Positions 25,276 through 33,339 of a stretch of 40,096 nt of DNA are shown here, piece by piece; position 1 is the first letter of the stretch; each line of letters begins with the position of its first letter. The notes under the pieces were generated by a model. The model made no database searches. It was given only the letters and a program-made list of their open reading frames with translations, and was not told the DNA's origin. The DNA is from an uncultured Prochlorococcus sp. (lineage in GTDB: Bacteria; Cyanobacteriota; Cyanobacteriia; PCC-6307; Cyanobiaceae), in NCBI GenBank assembly GCA_902594875.1, contig CACJNU010000017.1, positions 1 through 40,096 of the forward strand. The letters run 5' to 3'. A program made the position numbers and the translations under genes.

Positions 25276-25977
25276 TTATAAATCCTTTTTTAATGAGGGG
25301 TAATTATCTTTCATATATAAACTCAAATCCTCTTTTATCGAAGATCTGAGTTTCTCAACATTTGAAGAATCAATTATTGGAAAAGTTTTATTAGCCTCAG
25401 GATCTTTTTCAGTAATTGATTTCCAATTCTTTCCTACATCTTTTTCAGAGTTGCTGAGAATCTCATTAAAATTGAAACACTTATCATTGTTCTTAGCATC
25501 AAATTCGCTAAAAGCTTTATTTATAAGCTCTTTTCTATTTTCAAATAAATTTTTGGCTTTTATAGTATCTGGAAGACCCATAACTGGTTGTAATTCCTTA
25601 AGAAGTTTTATTTCCTCTTCAATTAAGAGTGTCCAAACACCATATTTATTTTTTGGAAGATTAGAACTACTAAAATTATTAATTTCATCGAGGTAAAAAT
25701 TTAACCATAGATAATAAGATTTTTCTTCAATAGTTTTTTTAACGGATATCTTTTTATTTTGGATCTTTGGGAGTAACTTTTCTGCCTTCTTTAAGAACTG
25801 TCTGTCTTCTCTTTCTAAATTTATTAATCCCCATCTTTGGCTGTAGTCCCATAAATCTTCGTATCTTGTTAAGTCTTCTTGATTCCAACCAAGAGCTTTA
25901 AGTTCATGAGAACGATGAGTTAATTCCTTTTTCAAAAAAAACCTTTTAAACCATAATAATTCTAACCCTGCAATCAA
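25276..25977 (-). CDS. Hypothetical protein with N-terminal membrane segment
   Basis: A 233-residue protein of unrecognised family. The called start is TTG at 25977, giving IAGLELLWFKRFF. The open frame extends upstream by about 18 codons (through YLLI) to a stop near 26029, so a non-standard ATT start would give a full N-terminal anchor helix. The rest is soluble, charged and helical, rich in Lys and Glu, with an aromatic block WNQEDLTRYEDLWDYSQRWGLINLEREDRQFL near residue 31. It lies 51 bases downstream of the next gene on the same strand and is probably co-transcribed with it. No function can be given. Confidence 0.55.
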   Translation of the reverse strand: MIAGLELLWFKRFFLKKELTHRSHELKALGWNQEDLTRYEDLWDYSQRWGLINLEREDRQFLKKAEKLLPKIQNKKISVKKTIEEKSYYLWLNFYLDEINNFSSSNLPKNKYGVWTLLIEEEIKLLKELQPVMGLPDTIKAKNLFENRKELINKAFSEFDAKNNDKCFNFNEILSNSEKDVGKNWKSITEKDPEANKTFPIIDSSNVEKLRSSIKEDLSLYMKDNYPSLKKDL

Positions 25978-26028
25978 GATTAGTAAATAAATGGAAAAAC
26001 TTAGTTTTTTTGTAAATTCAAAAAGTAA

Positions 26029-27576
26029 TCAATTATCAAAATAATTATCAATAATTTTCAATACATTAATATAACTTGGATTTTTTTTAGGAATTTGATT
26101 ACTAAAAACATTATTTTTAAAATCATTTTCCTCTTTGTCAATAAAAATTTTCTTGTAAAAGATTTCAATATCATTAAAAAGATAATGTCCTTTTAATTTT
26201 TCATTTAGTTCTAAAGATAATTCAGATTTCACAGATTCTTGGCAAAAATTAGTGATTTCTTCTGAACTAATTAAAACCTTATAAATTTCTTTTTTTTCTT
26301 CTGAATTTGCATTAAAGCACAAATAAATCAGATTTATCATCGAACAATTATTATTTTTGATTTTGAATTCTTTATAAATGTCTGGCCAAAATTTTAGAGA
26401 TTTTAGACCTTCTAAACCTCCTTGACTGAGAGAGTATTTGTCACACCAATCTACGAATTCTGATACATCTTTTGGACATCTATTGAGTTGCAAAAGCATA
26501 TCTGATAAAACTTGTCCTGCTTGAAAATTCCGTGTTGGTTTTCCTTCAGTTGGTAGAGTCATGCTCCCTAAGACATCAGCCTTAACAGCATTTAATTGAG
26601 AAAAAGTATAATCTCCTTTTTCACAAAATTTAGCATTAATTATTTCCTTTGCACTAATTACTTCTTCACCATAACCAAGTTCTTTTAATGAAAGATATTT
26701 ATTATCTAATTTATTTTCTTTTCTGACTTGTAATGATACTGACGCGGCCTGATCTAAACATTGAGTTAATAAAATCGTATTAATAGTAGGTAGCATTCCT
26801 GGCTTATCGGAATGAAAGTTATTAACAAAACCTGCAAATATAGATGAGATGTTTTTTATTGATTTTATATATTGACATTCAATATTATGAACTCCAGGAG
26901 AAACTTGAATTTTTGGGGACAATTGATTCAAAATTCGAGCTCCTATTAAAGCAGTTAAGGCATCAGGATGGCAGAAATTTGCAGTAAAACTATCATTAGG
27001 ATTTCGTAAAGCACCGTGACGATGAAATCCTGTAAAAAAAGCTAAATTAGGATATTTATTACAAAGAATAAAAGGGTTTTTACTTTTATTATCAATGCAA
27101 AAAGAACCGACTAGACAACCAAGGACCACATTTTCTCTTTTTAAAGTTTTTCTTAGTTCTAAAGCATGTTTAACATCATCTTGTATGTGATTACTATTTG
27201 AAGCAAGAATAACTATTTCGCATCCCAAGAGAAGATCTTTTAGATCAAAAGACTTTATTTTTCCCTCTGAGGAATAATTTCCCATTCTCTTAATCTTTTC
27301 AATAATCTCATTATCCATATCAGAAAGAACATCATTTGAGAAAGCACCTAACAAATCTCTATCTTCCCTAGGAGCTAAGAGAATATTATTTGAATTTCCA
27401 TGCATAGCACAGTTATATGCTAATGATGCAGGATATAAACCAACACTGTAAAATCCAACTTTGCTATTTTCTATATCTTCAATTAACGAATAAAAATATT
27501 TTTTATCATTTATGTTTTCTATGAAATTATTCTTCATTTTTGGAAATTCTTGATAATTTTTTAATTTCTTACCCAT
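26029..27576 (-). CDS. Unknown protein with Rossmann-like N-terminal region
   Basis: A 515-residue protein I do not recognise. Residues about 39-55 (KVGFYSVGLYPASLAYNCAMHG) and about 118-128 (CEIVILASNSNH) are laid out like an NAD-binding fold followed by a '..VI.A..S..' strand, as in glycerol-3-phosphate or similar dehydrogenases. The middle part is rich in His and Asn (FTGFHRHGALRNPNDSFTANFCHPDALTAL), suggesting an active site. The C-terminal third is helical. It is divergent from stpA, whose substrate comes from glycerol-3-phosphate, so a related metabolic role is possible but not shown. ATG at 27576; Met14 is an alternative. Confidence 0.6.
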   Translation of the reverse strand: MGKKLKNYQEFPKMKNNFIENINDKKYFYSLIEDIENSKVGFYSVGLYPASLAYNCAMHGNSNNILLAPREDRDLLGAFSNDVLSDMDNEIIEKIKRMGNYSSEGKIKSFDLKDLLLGCEIVILASNSNHIQDDVKHALELRKTLKRENVVLGCLVGSFCIDNKSKNPFILCNKYPNLAFFTGFHRHGALRNPNDSFTANFCHPDALTALIGARILNQLSPKIQVSPGVHNIECQYIKSIKNISSIFAGFVNNFHSDKPGMLPTINTILLTQCLDQAASVSLQVRKENKLDNKYLSLKELGYGEEVISAKEIINAKFCEKGDYTFSQLNAVKADVLGSMTLPTEGKPTRNFQAGQVLSDMLLQLNRCPKDVSEFVDWCDKYSLSQGGLEGLKSLKFWPDIYKEFKIKNNNCSMINLIYLCFNANSEEKKEIYKVLISSEEITNFCQESVKSELSLELNEKLKGHYLFNDIEIFYKKIFIDKEENDFKNNVFSNQIPKKNPSYINVLKIIDNYFDN

Positions 27577-27649
27577 ACCAACATTTTTCTACATTAAAGC
27601 AATTTTTGCCATACCAAATTATTTATTTTAAATATTGAGTTTTTTAATT

Positions 27650-27655
27650 TATAAT
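27650..27655 (+). promoter_or_regulatory. Candidate -10 box for stpA
   Basis: TATAAT lies 41 bases before ATG 27696. A transcript starting near 27662 would leave only about four bases before the GTG at 27666, so the position favours the ATG at 27696 as the stpA start. Confidence 0.4.
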
Positions 27656-27695
27656 TTCTGAGAAAGTGGAAATTAAAAGAAAAATAATTATAAAT

Positions 27696-28916
27696 ATGGA
27701 ATATATGGCAAGTAATTTAAATGAACAAAAACAATTAATTTCTTCTAAAAATATCTTATTTATTCAAGACATTGACGGAGTTTGTATCCCTCTAGTTAAA
27801 GATCCAATGACTAGAGAGTTAGAATCAAAATATATCTATGCAGTAAAAGAATTTGCCGAGGAATTCTTTGTATTAACTTGTGGTGAACATGAAGGTCCAA
27901 GAGGAGTAAACAGAATAATAGAGAGGAGTTTAGCGAGCACTACTGAGCCTAAAAACAGAAACCTATATTTAAGGGGTTTAGCGGCCTGTGGAGTAGAGTA
28001 TCAAGACAGTAATGGTGAGATAAGTTTTGAAGGAGTCTCAGAAAAAGAACTAAGTTTTTTATCTAAAGTACCTAGTTTAATAAGACCAAAATTTAATTAT
28101 ATAGTTAAGAATATTTTTCCTGAACTTAGCCAAGAGGATATCAATTCTCACGCAGTAAAATCAATATGTGAAACACGCTTCTCGCCAACGATTAATTTCA
28201 ATAGTCTATTTGATTTAGTTCATGAAGATTCTGATAAAAGAAAGCTTATTCAAATTAGTTTTGAAAAAATGATGAATGAAATCATTTCAAAAGCTGAATC
28301 CGAAGGCCTCAAAAACTCATTTTTCCTTCATATTTCACCAAATTTAGGTAATAAAAATGGTAGAGAAACAATTAAACTTTCTTCTCAAGATGATATTGGA
28401 TCAACAGACATACAATTACTTATTAAAGGAGCAGTTAAAGATTCTGGAGTTTTATTTCTTTTGAATAAATTTATTGCGGATAAAACTGGTAAAGCTCCTT
28501 TTGGAAGAAATTTTAATTTTAGAGACTCTCCAAATTCTGTTACGGAAAAAATTGATTTATGCAAAAGAACTATTCAAAAAGAAGATATGCCTTTGATTGT
28601 AGGAGTTGGTGACACAGTCACATCAAAAAAAAATAATGATGAAAAAAGTTATTCAAGAGGAGGAAGTGACAGGTCTTTTCTAGAATTAATACAAATATTA
28701 GGTAATGAATTTGGGATTAAGAATAAAATAATTTTTGTAGATAGTAGTTCTGGTGAAGTTGAAAGACCCTCTACAAAAAAAACTGGTTTATTAGGGATCA
28801 GTGATGTTCATGACAATTTAAAATTTGACATAGTTTTTAAAAATGGTCCCAAAGAGTACATAAGTTGGTTTATTGAACTTGCTAATGAGAGATCAAACTT
28901 TAAAAAAAATAGTTGA
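27696..28916 (+). CDS. stpA: Glucosylglycerol-3-phosphate phosphatase
   Basis: This enzyme (also ggpP) dephosphorylates glucosylglycerol-phosphate to the compatible solute glucosylglycerol. The HAD-type nucleophile motif FIQDIDGVCIPLVKDPMTR (Asp25 and Asp27 from this start) is the StpA signature. LTCGEHEGPRGVNRIIER, ETRFSPTINFN and IVGVGDTVTSKKN (third HAD motif) also fit. Length near 407-416 matches the family. The frame also has a GTG at 27666, but ATG 27696 or 27705 is favoured by the promoter position. Its partner synthase GgpS is not in the window. The stop overlaps a possible TTG of arsS, so the two are likely co-transcribed. Confidence 0.88.
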   Translation: MEYMASNLNEQKQLISSKNILFIQDIDGVCIPLVKDPMTRELESKYIYAVKEFAEEFFVLTCGEHEGPRGVNRIIERSLASTTEPKNRNLYLRGLAACGVEYQDSNGEISFEGVSEKELSFLSKVPSLIRPKFNYIVKNIFPELSQEDINSHAVKSICETRFSPTINFNSLFDLVHEDSDKRKLIQISFEKMMNEIISKAESEGLKNSFFLHISPNLGNKNGRETIKLSSQDDIGSTDIQLLIKGAVKDSGVLFLLNKFIADKTGKAPFGRNFNFRDSPNSVTEKIDLCKRTIQKEDMPLIVGVGDTVTSKKNNDEKSYSRGGSDRSFLELIQILGNEFGIKNKIIFVDSSSGEVERPSTKKTGLLGISDVHDNLKFDIVFKNGPKEYISWFIELANERSNFKKNS

Positions 28917-28930
28917 CTTTTTATTTTCGA

Positions 28931-29887
28931 ATGTCAATTTTAAATAATAGATTCATGAAAGAAAAATTCCCCTCAATACATAAAGAACCTTTAGAAACAT
29001 TGCAAATTAACATAGGTTATAAATGCAACCAGGCTTGTAAGCATTGTCATGTCAATTCGAGTCCCCTAAGGACTGAAAAGATGTCCAATGAATTGATATC
29101 TCTTATTCCAAAGATAATTGAAAAATACAACATCAAGACTTTAGATATTACAGGTGGTGCGCCAGAACTTCACCCAAAATTTAAAAACCTAATAACAAGC
29201 TTGAACACAAAAGAGGTTGATATTATTGATAGGTGCAATTTGACAATTTTTTTTGAAGAAGGTTATGAAGATCTTCCTCAATTCCTTGCAAAAAATAAAG
29301 TGATAATTACTGCTTCGCTACCGTGTTATGAAAAAAATAATGTTGATTTTCAAAGGGGTTTTGGCGTTTTTGAAAAAAGTATTAATGCCATAAAAATTCT
29401 TAATGATTTAGGCTATGGAAAGAAAGAAAATGGATTACAATTAAACCTTGTTTACAATCCTGTAAGCCCAATTCTGCCTCCTTCTCAGGAAATATTGGAG
29501 AAGGATTATAAAAAAATTCTATTCGAAAAATACAATATCGTTTTTAATAATTTATATACGATAACTAATATGCCAATAAATAGATATGAAGAATCTCTTA
29601 GAAGAGAAGGGAAACTAAATACTTATTACAAATTACTAAAAGAAAATTTTAATGAAAAAAATTTAGAAAATCTAATGTGTAAAAAGACAATTAGCGTAAA
29701 TTGGCTAGGAGAAATTTATGATTGTGACTTTAACCAACAGATAAATTTCCGAGAGAATAAAGGACCAAAGACACTTTTTGATCTGTTGGATGAATCATTT
29801 ACTTTTGACTACGGGGTAGCTGTAAAAGAACATTGTTTTGCTTGCACTGCAGGAGCAGGGTCAAGTTGTGGAGGGTCTTTAAGTTAA
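28931..29887 (+). CDS. arsS: Radical SAM protein ArsS (arsenosugar biosynthesis)
   Basis: A radical SAM enzyme of the ArsS family, thought to form the carbon-arsenic bond of the dimethylarsinoyl-adenosine intermediate in arsenosugar synthesis. The cluster motif is KCNQACKHCHVNSSP (CxxxCxxC). Further family blocks: LDITGGAPELHP, LVYNPVSPILPPSQEILEKDYK, NNLYTITNMPINR, CKKTISVNWLGEIYDCDFNQQ and the Cys-rich end HCFACTAGAGSSCGG. Start is taken as ATG 28931; TTG 28913 overlapping stpA is less likely. The usual partner methyltransferase ArsM is not in the window. It ends 6 bases from the convergent fur gene. Confidence 0.9.
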   Translation: MSILNNRFMKEKFPSIHKEPLETLQINIGYKCNQACKHCHVNSSPLRTEKMSNELISLIPKIIEKYNIKTLDITGGAPELHPKFKNLITSLNTKEVDIIDRCNLTIFFEEGYEDLPQFLAKNKVIITASLPCYEKNNVDFQRGFGVFEKSINAIKILNDLGYGKKENGLQLNLVYNPVSPILPPSQEILEKDYKKILFEKYNIVFNNLYTITNMPINRYEESLRREGKLNTYYKLLKENFNEKNLENLMCKKTISVNWLGEIYDCDFNQQINFRENKGPKTLFDLLDESFTFDYGVAVKEHCFACTAGAGSSCGGSLS

Positions 29888-29893
29888 AACCTG

Positions 29894-30346
29894 CTAAATA
29901 CAATTAGGACAAATTGCTCTTACATTTAAAGAGGATTCAATTAGTTTAAAACCATTAACTTTTGCTGCAACTTTGCCTGCCTCTAAAACCTCATCATTTT
30001 CGAATTCTTCTGTTCTTCCACACCTAATGCAAATCAAATGATGATGATCCGGTGTGTCGTTACTAAGCAATTCATATCTGTGTCCACCCTCACTGAGTTC
30101 TAATTCATGAAGCAAACCCATTTGCACTAAAAGTCTTAAAGTTCTATAAATTGTTGCTAGTGAAACTTTGGAGCTTGTTTTTACTAACTTTTCATGAACC
30201 TCTTCAGCACTAAGATGCTTTCCAGAGCCAATATTTTCAAATAAATTAAGAACTTTTAACCTCTGAGGAGTCAGTCTCTTCCCATCTTTATGTAATCCAT
30301 CACCAAGAGGAGATGTGATTACTTTGTATTGAGAGGATAATGACAA
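29894..30346 (-). CDS. fur: Fur-family metalloregulator
   Basis: A 150-residue transcription regulator. The winged helix includes RLTPQRLKVLNLFENI, HLSAEEVHEKL and SLATIYRTLRLLVQMGLLHELEL (recognition helix). The metal and dimer domain has the run DHHHLICIRCGRTEEF and the end CPNC, giving two CxxC zinc sites. The pattern is closest to cyanobacterial FurA (iron), but Zur or PerR cannot be excluded by eye. The only plausible start is TTG at 30346. It is divergent from the isochorismatase-like gene, across a 116-base AT-rich spacer that may hold its own operator; I see no exact Fur box. Confidence 0.88.
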   Translation of the reverse strand: MSLSSQYKVITSPLGDGLHKDGKRLTPQRLKVLNLFENIGSGKHLSAEEVHEKLVKTSSKVSLATIYRTLRLLVQMGLLHELELSEGGHRYELLSNDTPDHHHLICIRCGRTEEFENDEVLEAGKVAAKVNGFKLIESSLNVRAICPNCI

Positions 30347-30462
30347 AATTAACCCTTGGCTATTCTCAATAATAACTCTAGATGAGAGTAAAACAACTTA
30401 TTTATTTAAAATGTTTACTAAAATTCTTCAAAATATTATGTTAAATGTATCTTTATATGTAA

Positions 30463-31032
30463 ATGATGAATGATCAAGAAATCTCTTCCGATAAATTATC
30501 GTCGAAAGTAAACGCCTTGATAATTATTGATATTCAGGAAAAAATAATAAGACCTATTTTTAATAAGGATTCAATACTCAAAAACATTAAAAAGCTAATA
30601 AATGCTTACCAAATTTTAGAAGAAAACATATTTATATCTGAACAAAACCCACTCAAATTGGGAGTAACGATACCTGAATTATCACCCATAGCAGAATTTA
30701 GAAAATTTGAAAAAATGGAATTCAGCCTAGCTAAATTAGAAGATTTTTTGAAAGAACTTAAAGATAAGAAAATTACTAATTTGATAGTTTGTGGGATCGA
30801 AACGCATATTTGTATTCAACAAACAGTCTTAGATTGTTTACAAAAAGGATTTGAAGTTATTCTCATATCAGATTCCATGGGAAGTCGAAATAGGATAGAT
30901 CATGAAATAGCATTACAAAGAATGACTCAGAGCGGGGCGATCTTAACAACAACTGAATCAATAATTTTTGAATTATGCAAAACTGCGGATAGAGAAGAAT
31001 TTAAAGAAATTAGAAACATAATAATGAGTTAA
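30463..31032 (+). CDS. Isochorismatase-family cysteine hydrolase
   Basis: A 189-residue enzyme with the full catalytic triad of the family: Asp23 in IIIDIQEK, Lys84 in FEKMEFS and Cys117 in VCGIETHICIQQTVLD. The cis-peptide segment VCGIETH is typical. The family includes isochorismatases, nicotinamidases and ureidohydrolases; the substrate cannot be told here. Two ATG codons at 30463 and 30466 are both possible starts. It is divergent from fur and followed by an MscS gene 78 bases on. Confidence 0.85.
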   Translation: MMNDQEISSDKLSSKVNALIIIDIQEKIIRPIFNKDSILKNIKKLINAYQILEENIFISEQNPLKLGVTIPELSPIAEFRKFEKMEFSLAKLEDFLKELKDKKITNLIVCGIETHICIQQTVLDCLQKGFEVILISDSMGSRNRIDHEIALQRMTQSGAILTTTESIIFELCKTADREEFKEIRNIIMS

Positions 31033-31110
31033 AAAAAAATAAAGACTGGTTTGTTATTTAGAGATAATTTAAAATCTTATTAGAGATAAATTTTAAGGGT
31101 TTATTTGAAT

Positions 31111-32142
31111 ATGAAATTAGTTACTGAAAACTTCCTTCTGGCAATATCTATTTTTTTTATTGGAACTTTATTATCGATAATAATTTCAAAAGTTTCAAAA
31201 ATATTTTTTAAAAAGATTTCCAAAAGAACAAAAACAAATTTCGATGATTTTATTTTTCAGGTGATCTCTGGAATTATAAAACCTATAGGTTTCCTCCTCT
31301 CATTTTATTTTTCAATTGACTATTTTTTTGCTGATGAAATAACTTTCATCTCTGTCATATTGAATATTTTGAAATTATTTATATTAATAATCATCATAAA
31401 AGCACTCAACAAAGTTTTAATAAGATCTTTAACAGAATCGACCTCGAAAATTAATGATTCCTCAATTAGTTCGATGGTATCTTCACTAACTCCATTGATA
31501 AAAGCATTAACATGGACTATTGGCTCAATTTTTTTCTTACAAAATATAGGTGTTCAAATGACTGCTATTTGGGCTTTACTAAGTGCAGGAGGTATTGGTG
31601 CAGGATTAGCTTTGAAAGATCCAGTTCAGGAGTTCTTTGAATATATAACAATTTTGCTTGATAAACCTTTTCAAAAAGGTGAGTTTATAAAATCTGATGG
31701 AGTCCTCGGAATGGTTGAGAGAGTGGGAGTACGTTCATCAAGGATAAGAAGTATTAATGGAGAAGTAATAGTAATGAGCAATAGCGCCCTAACAAATGGA
31801 ATAATTTCAAATTACGCACAAATGGAAAAAAGAAGGTTAGTGCATAAATTGGGAGTTGTTTATGAAACCTCTCCAAAACTTATGAAATTGATTCCAATAT
31901 TAATTAAAAAAATAGTTGAAGAGACAAAAGATGCGTCTTTTGATAGATGTCATTTCACAGATTTCGGCGACTTCAGTCTTAATTTCGAACTTGTTTATTA
32001 CATCCCAACAAATAATTATCTTGCTGCAATGGAAGCTCAACAATCTATAAATTTAAGAATTATTGAGGAATTTGCGGTCAATAATATAGAGTTTGCATTC
32101 CCAACACAAACCTTAAATATTGAAAGTAACAAAGCCAAATGA
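31111..32142 (+). CDS. MscS-like mechanosensitive channel
   Basis: A membrane channel of about 343 residues that opens under membrane tension to release solutes on hypo-osmotic shock. About four N-terminal helices lead to the pore-lining helix and the beta domain: ALLSAGGIGAGLALKDPVQEFFEYITILLDKPFQKGEFI (Gly/Ala-rich TM3) and VGMVERVGVRSSRIRSINGEVIVMSNSALTNG-type residues. The C-terminal vestibule part follows. Start is ATG 31111, preceded in frame by TTG 31105. Its last 30 bases overlap the convergent SDR gene. A link to the osmolyte gene stpA nearby is plausible only in general terms. Confidence 0.9.
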   Translation: MKLVTENFLLAISIFFIGTLLSIIISKVSKIFFKKISKRTKTNFDDFIFQVISGIIKPIGFLLSFYFSIDYFFADEITFISVILNILKLFILIIIIKALNKVLIRSLTESTSKINDSSISSMVSSLTPLIKALTWTIGSIFFLQNIGVQMTAIWALLSAGGIGAGLALKDPVQEFFEYITILLDKPFQKGEFIKSDGVLGMVERVGVRSSRIRSINGEVIVMSNSALTNGIISNYAQMEKRRLVHKLGVVYETSPKLMKLIPILIKKIVEETKDASFDRCHFTDFGDFSLNFELVYYIPTNNYLAAMEAQQSINLRIIEEFAVNNIEFAFPTQTLNIESNKAK

Positions 32143-33114
32143 TCTACAAATCTCTTCACTTAAAATCCATAGTTCTGAAGCCAACTTAGAATTATTTGCC
32201 TCATCACTAACATTACTTTCAACTAATTTATGTTTTTTAAAAGATATAAGTTTATTACTTAAATGAACGTAACCAATATTATTTAAATTTGAATCAAAAA
32301 CAATTTCAGAAAGTATCCTACCAGCATTTTCTATACTTTCAGAAATTCCTAAAATATTTTTTGCAGCTTTAGAAAAAATTAAATATCCAAAGAGATTGAA
32401 ACGTTTACTGTATCTAAAAAAACCAAGATCATCATTTGGTATTACTAGACCAGGAGCCCAAGTAATTACAGAAATTTTACTAGAGGAAATTTTTAATTTT
32501 TTTGCAAGTTCTTTAGCAAACAAAATATTACATAACTTACTATTTTTATAAGCTTCATCAGCATTAAAATTTAAAAATTTCCCAGTTACTTTTTTTCTTA
32601 AATTAACTAGGTTATTAAGTCCCGCTTTCCTTCCTATATTGCCACCTGAACTTTTGGGGTCGTGTACATCTGATGATGTAATAATGATTCTTGATTCTTC
32701 TTTATCTCTTATAAAGTCTTTTAGGACATTTACCAAGTAAAAATGTGCAAGATGATTTACTGCAAAAGTTAGTTCTATACCTTGTTTTGATACTTTAGGG
32801 TAAAAAGAGCCTGTATATTGTAATCCTGCATTTAAAACAAGCATATCTAAAAAAATCTTTTTAGTAATAAAGTAATCTTTAATTTTTTTAATATTCTCTA
32901 GATCTGAAAGATCACAATTTTCAATAATATTTAAAAATTTATTAAGGTGATTTTTATCAAAATATTTCTCAATTTTTTTGAGAAATTCATTCTTTCTAAA
33001 TTCGTTTTTTATTACAACATATAAAATATTTTGCGTCTTCAGTAAATTAATAATGGCAAAAAAACCTATTCCTGAATTACCTCCAGTAATTAAAATATTT
33101 TTATTTTTAATCAT
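32113..33114 (-). CDS. Short-chain dehydrogenase resembling protochlorophyllide oxidoreductase
   Basis: A 333-residue SDR. The cofactor motif is ILITGGNSGIG (residues 7-17), with NAG at 95-97, Ser at 147-148 and the catalytic pair Tyr189/Lys193 in EAYKNSKLCN. The length, the 'AYKNSKLCN' block and the tail 'SKLASELWILSEEICR' look like light-dependent POR (AYKDSKVCN; KMWELSEKL), more than like ordinary 250-residue SDRs. The POR Cys and the YPG motif differ (WAPGLV here), so it is probably a paralogue with another substrate. ATG at 33114; the 3' end overlaps mscS by 30 bases. Confidence 0.8.
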   Translation of the reverse strand: MIKNKNILITGGNSGIGFFAIINLLKTQNILYVVIKNEFRKNEFLKKIEKYFDKNHLNKFLNIIENCDLSDLENIKKIKDYFITKKIFLDMLVLNAGLQYTGSFYPKVSKQGIELTFAVNHLAHFYLVNVLKDFIRDKEESRIIITSSDVHDPKSSGGNIGRKAGLNNLVNLRKKVTGKFLNFNADEAYKNSKLCNILFAKELAKKLKISSSKISVITWAPGLVIPNDDLGFFRYSKRFNLFGYLIFSKAAKNILGISESIENAGRILSEIVFDSNLNNIGYVHLSNKLISFKKHKLVESNVSDEANNSKLASELWILSEEICRSFGFVTFNI

Positions 33115-33339
33115 TTAAATTCCTATATTTTTTTTATGATAAAAAAAATAAATAAAGATTTTTTTATTTTGTAATCTTATAAATTATTGTTAAAACACTG
33201 AAAACTTAGTCACTAGTATTTGAGTAATTTGATTATTATTAATCTACTCTTAGTACAAATATTGGATGAAATATATAACCCTAGGTGCAGAAGTAATAAT
33301 TTGTTCCATAAATTTCTTTAATAATAAGATTTATATTTA

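Noticed and set aside
27666..27695. GTG start of stpA
   Set aside because: It would lie only a few bases after the predicted transcription start; ATG at 27696 is a better start with an ordinary leader.
28913..28930. TTG start of arsS overlapping the stpA stop
   Set aside because: ATG at 28931 follows shortly and the extra residues TFYFR have no counterpart expected in the family.
30347..30462. Fur box between fur and the isochorismatase-like gene
   Set aside because: The spacer is AT-rich and has partial matches only; no convincing 19-base inverted repeat was found by eye.
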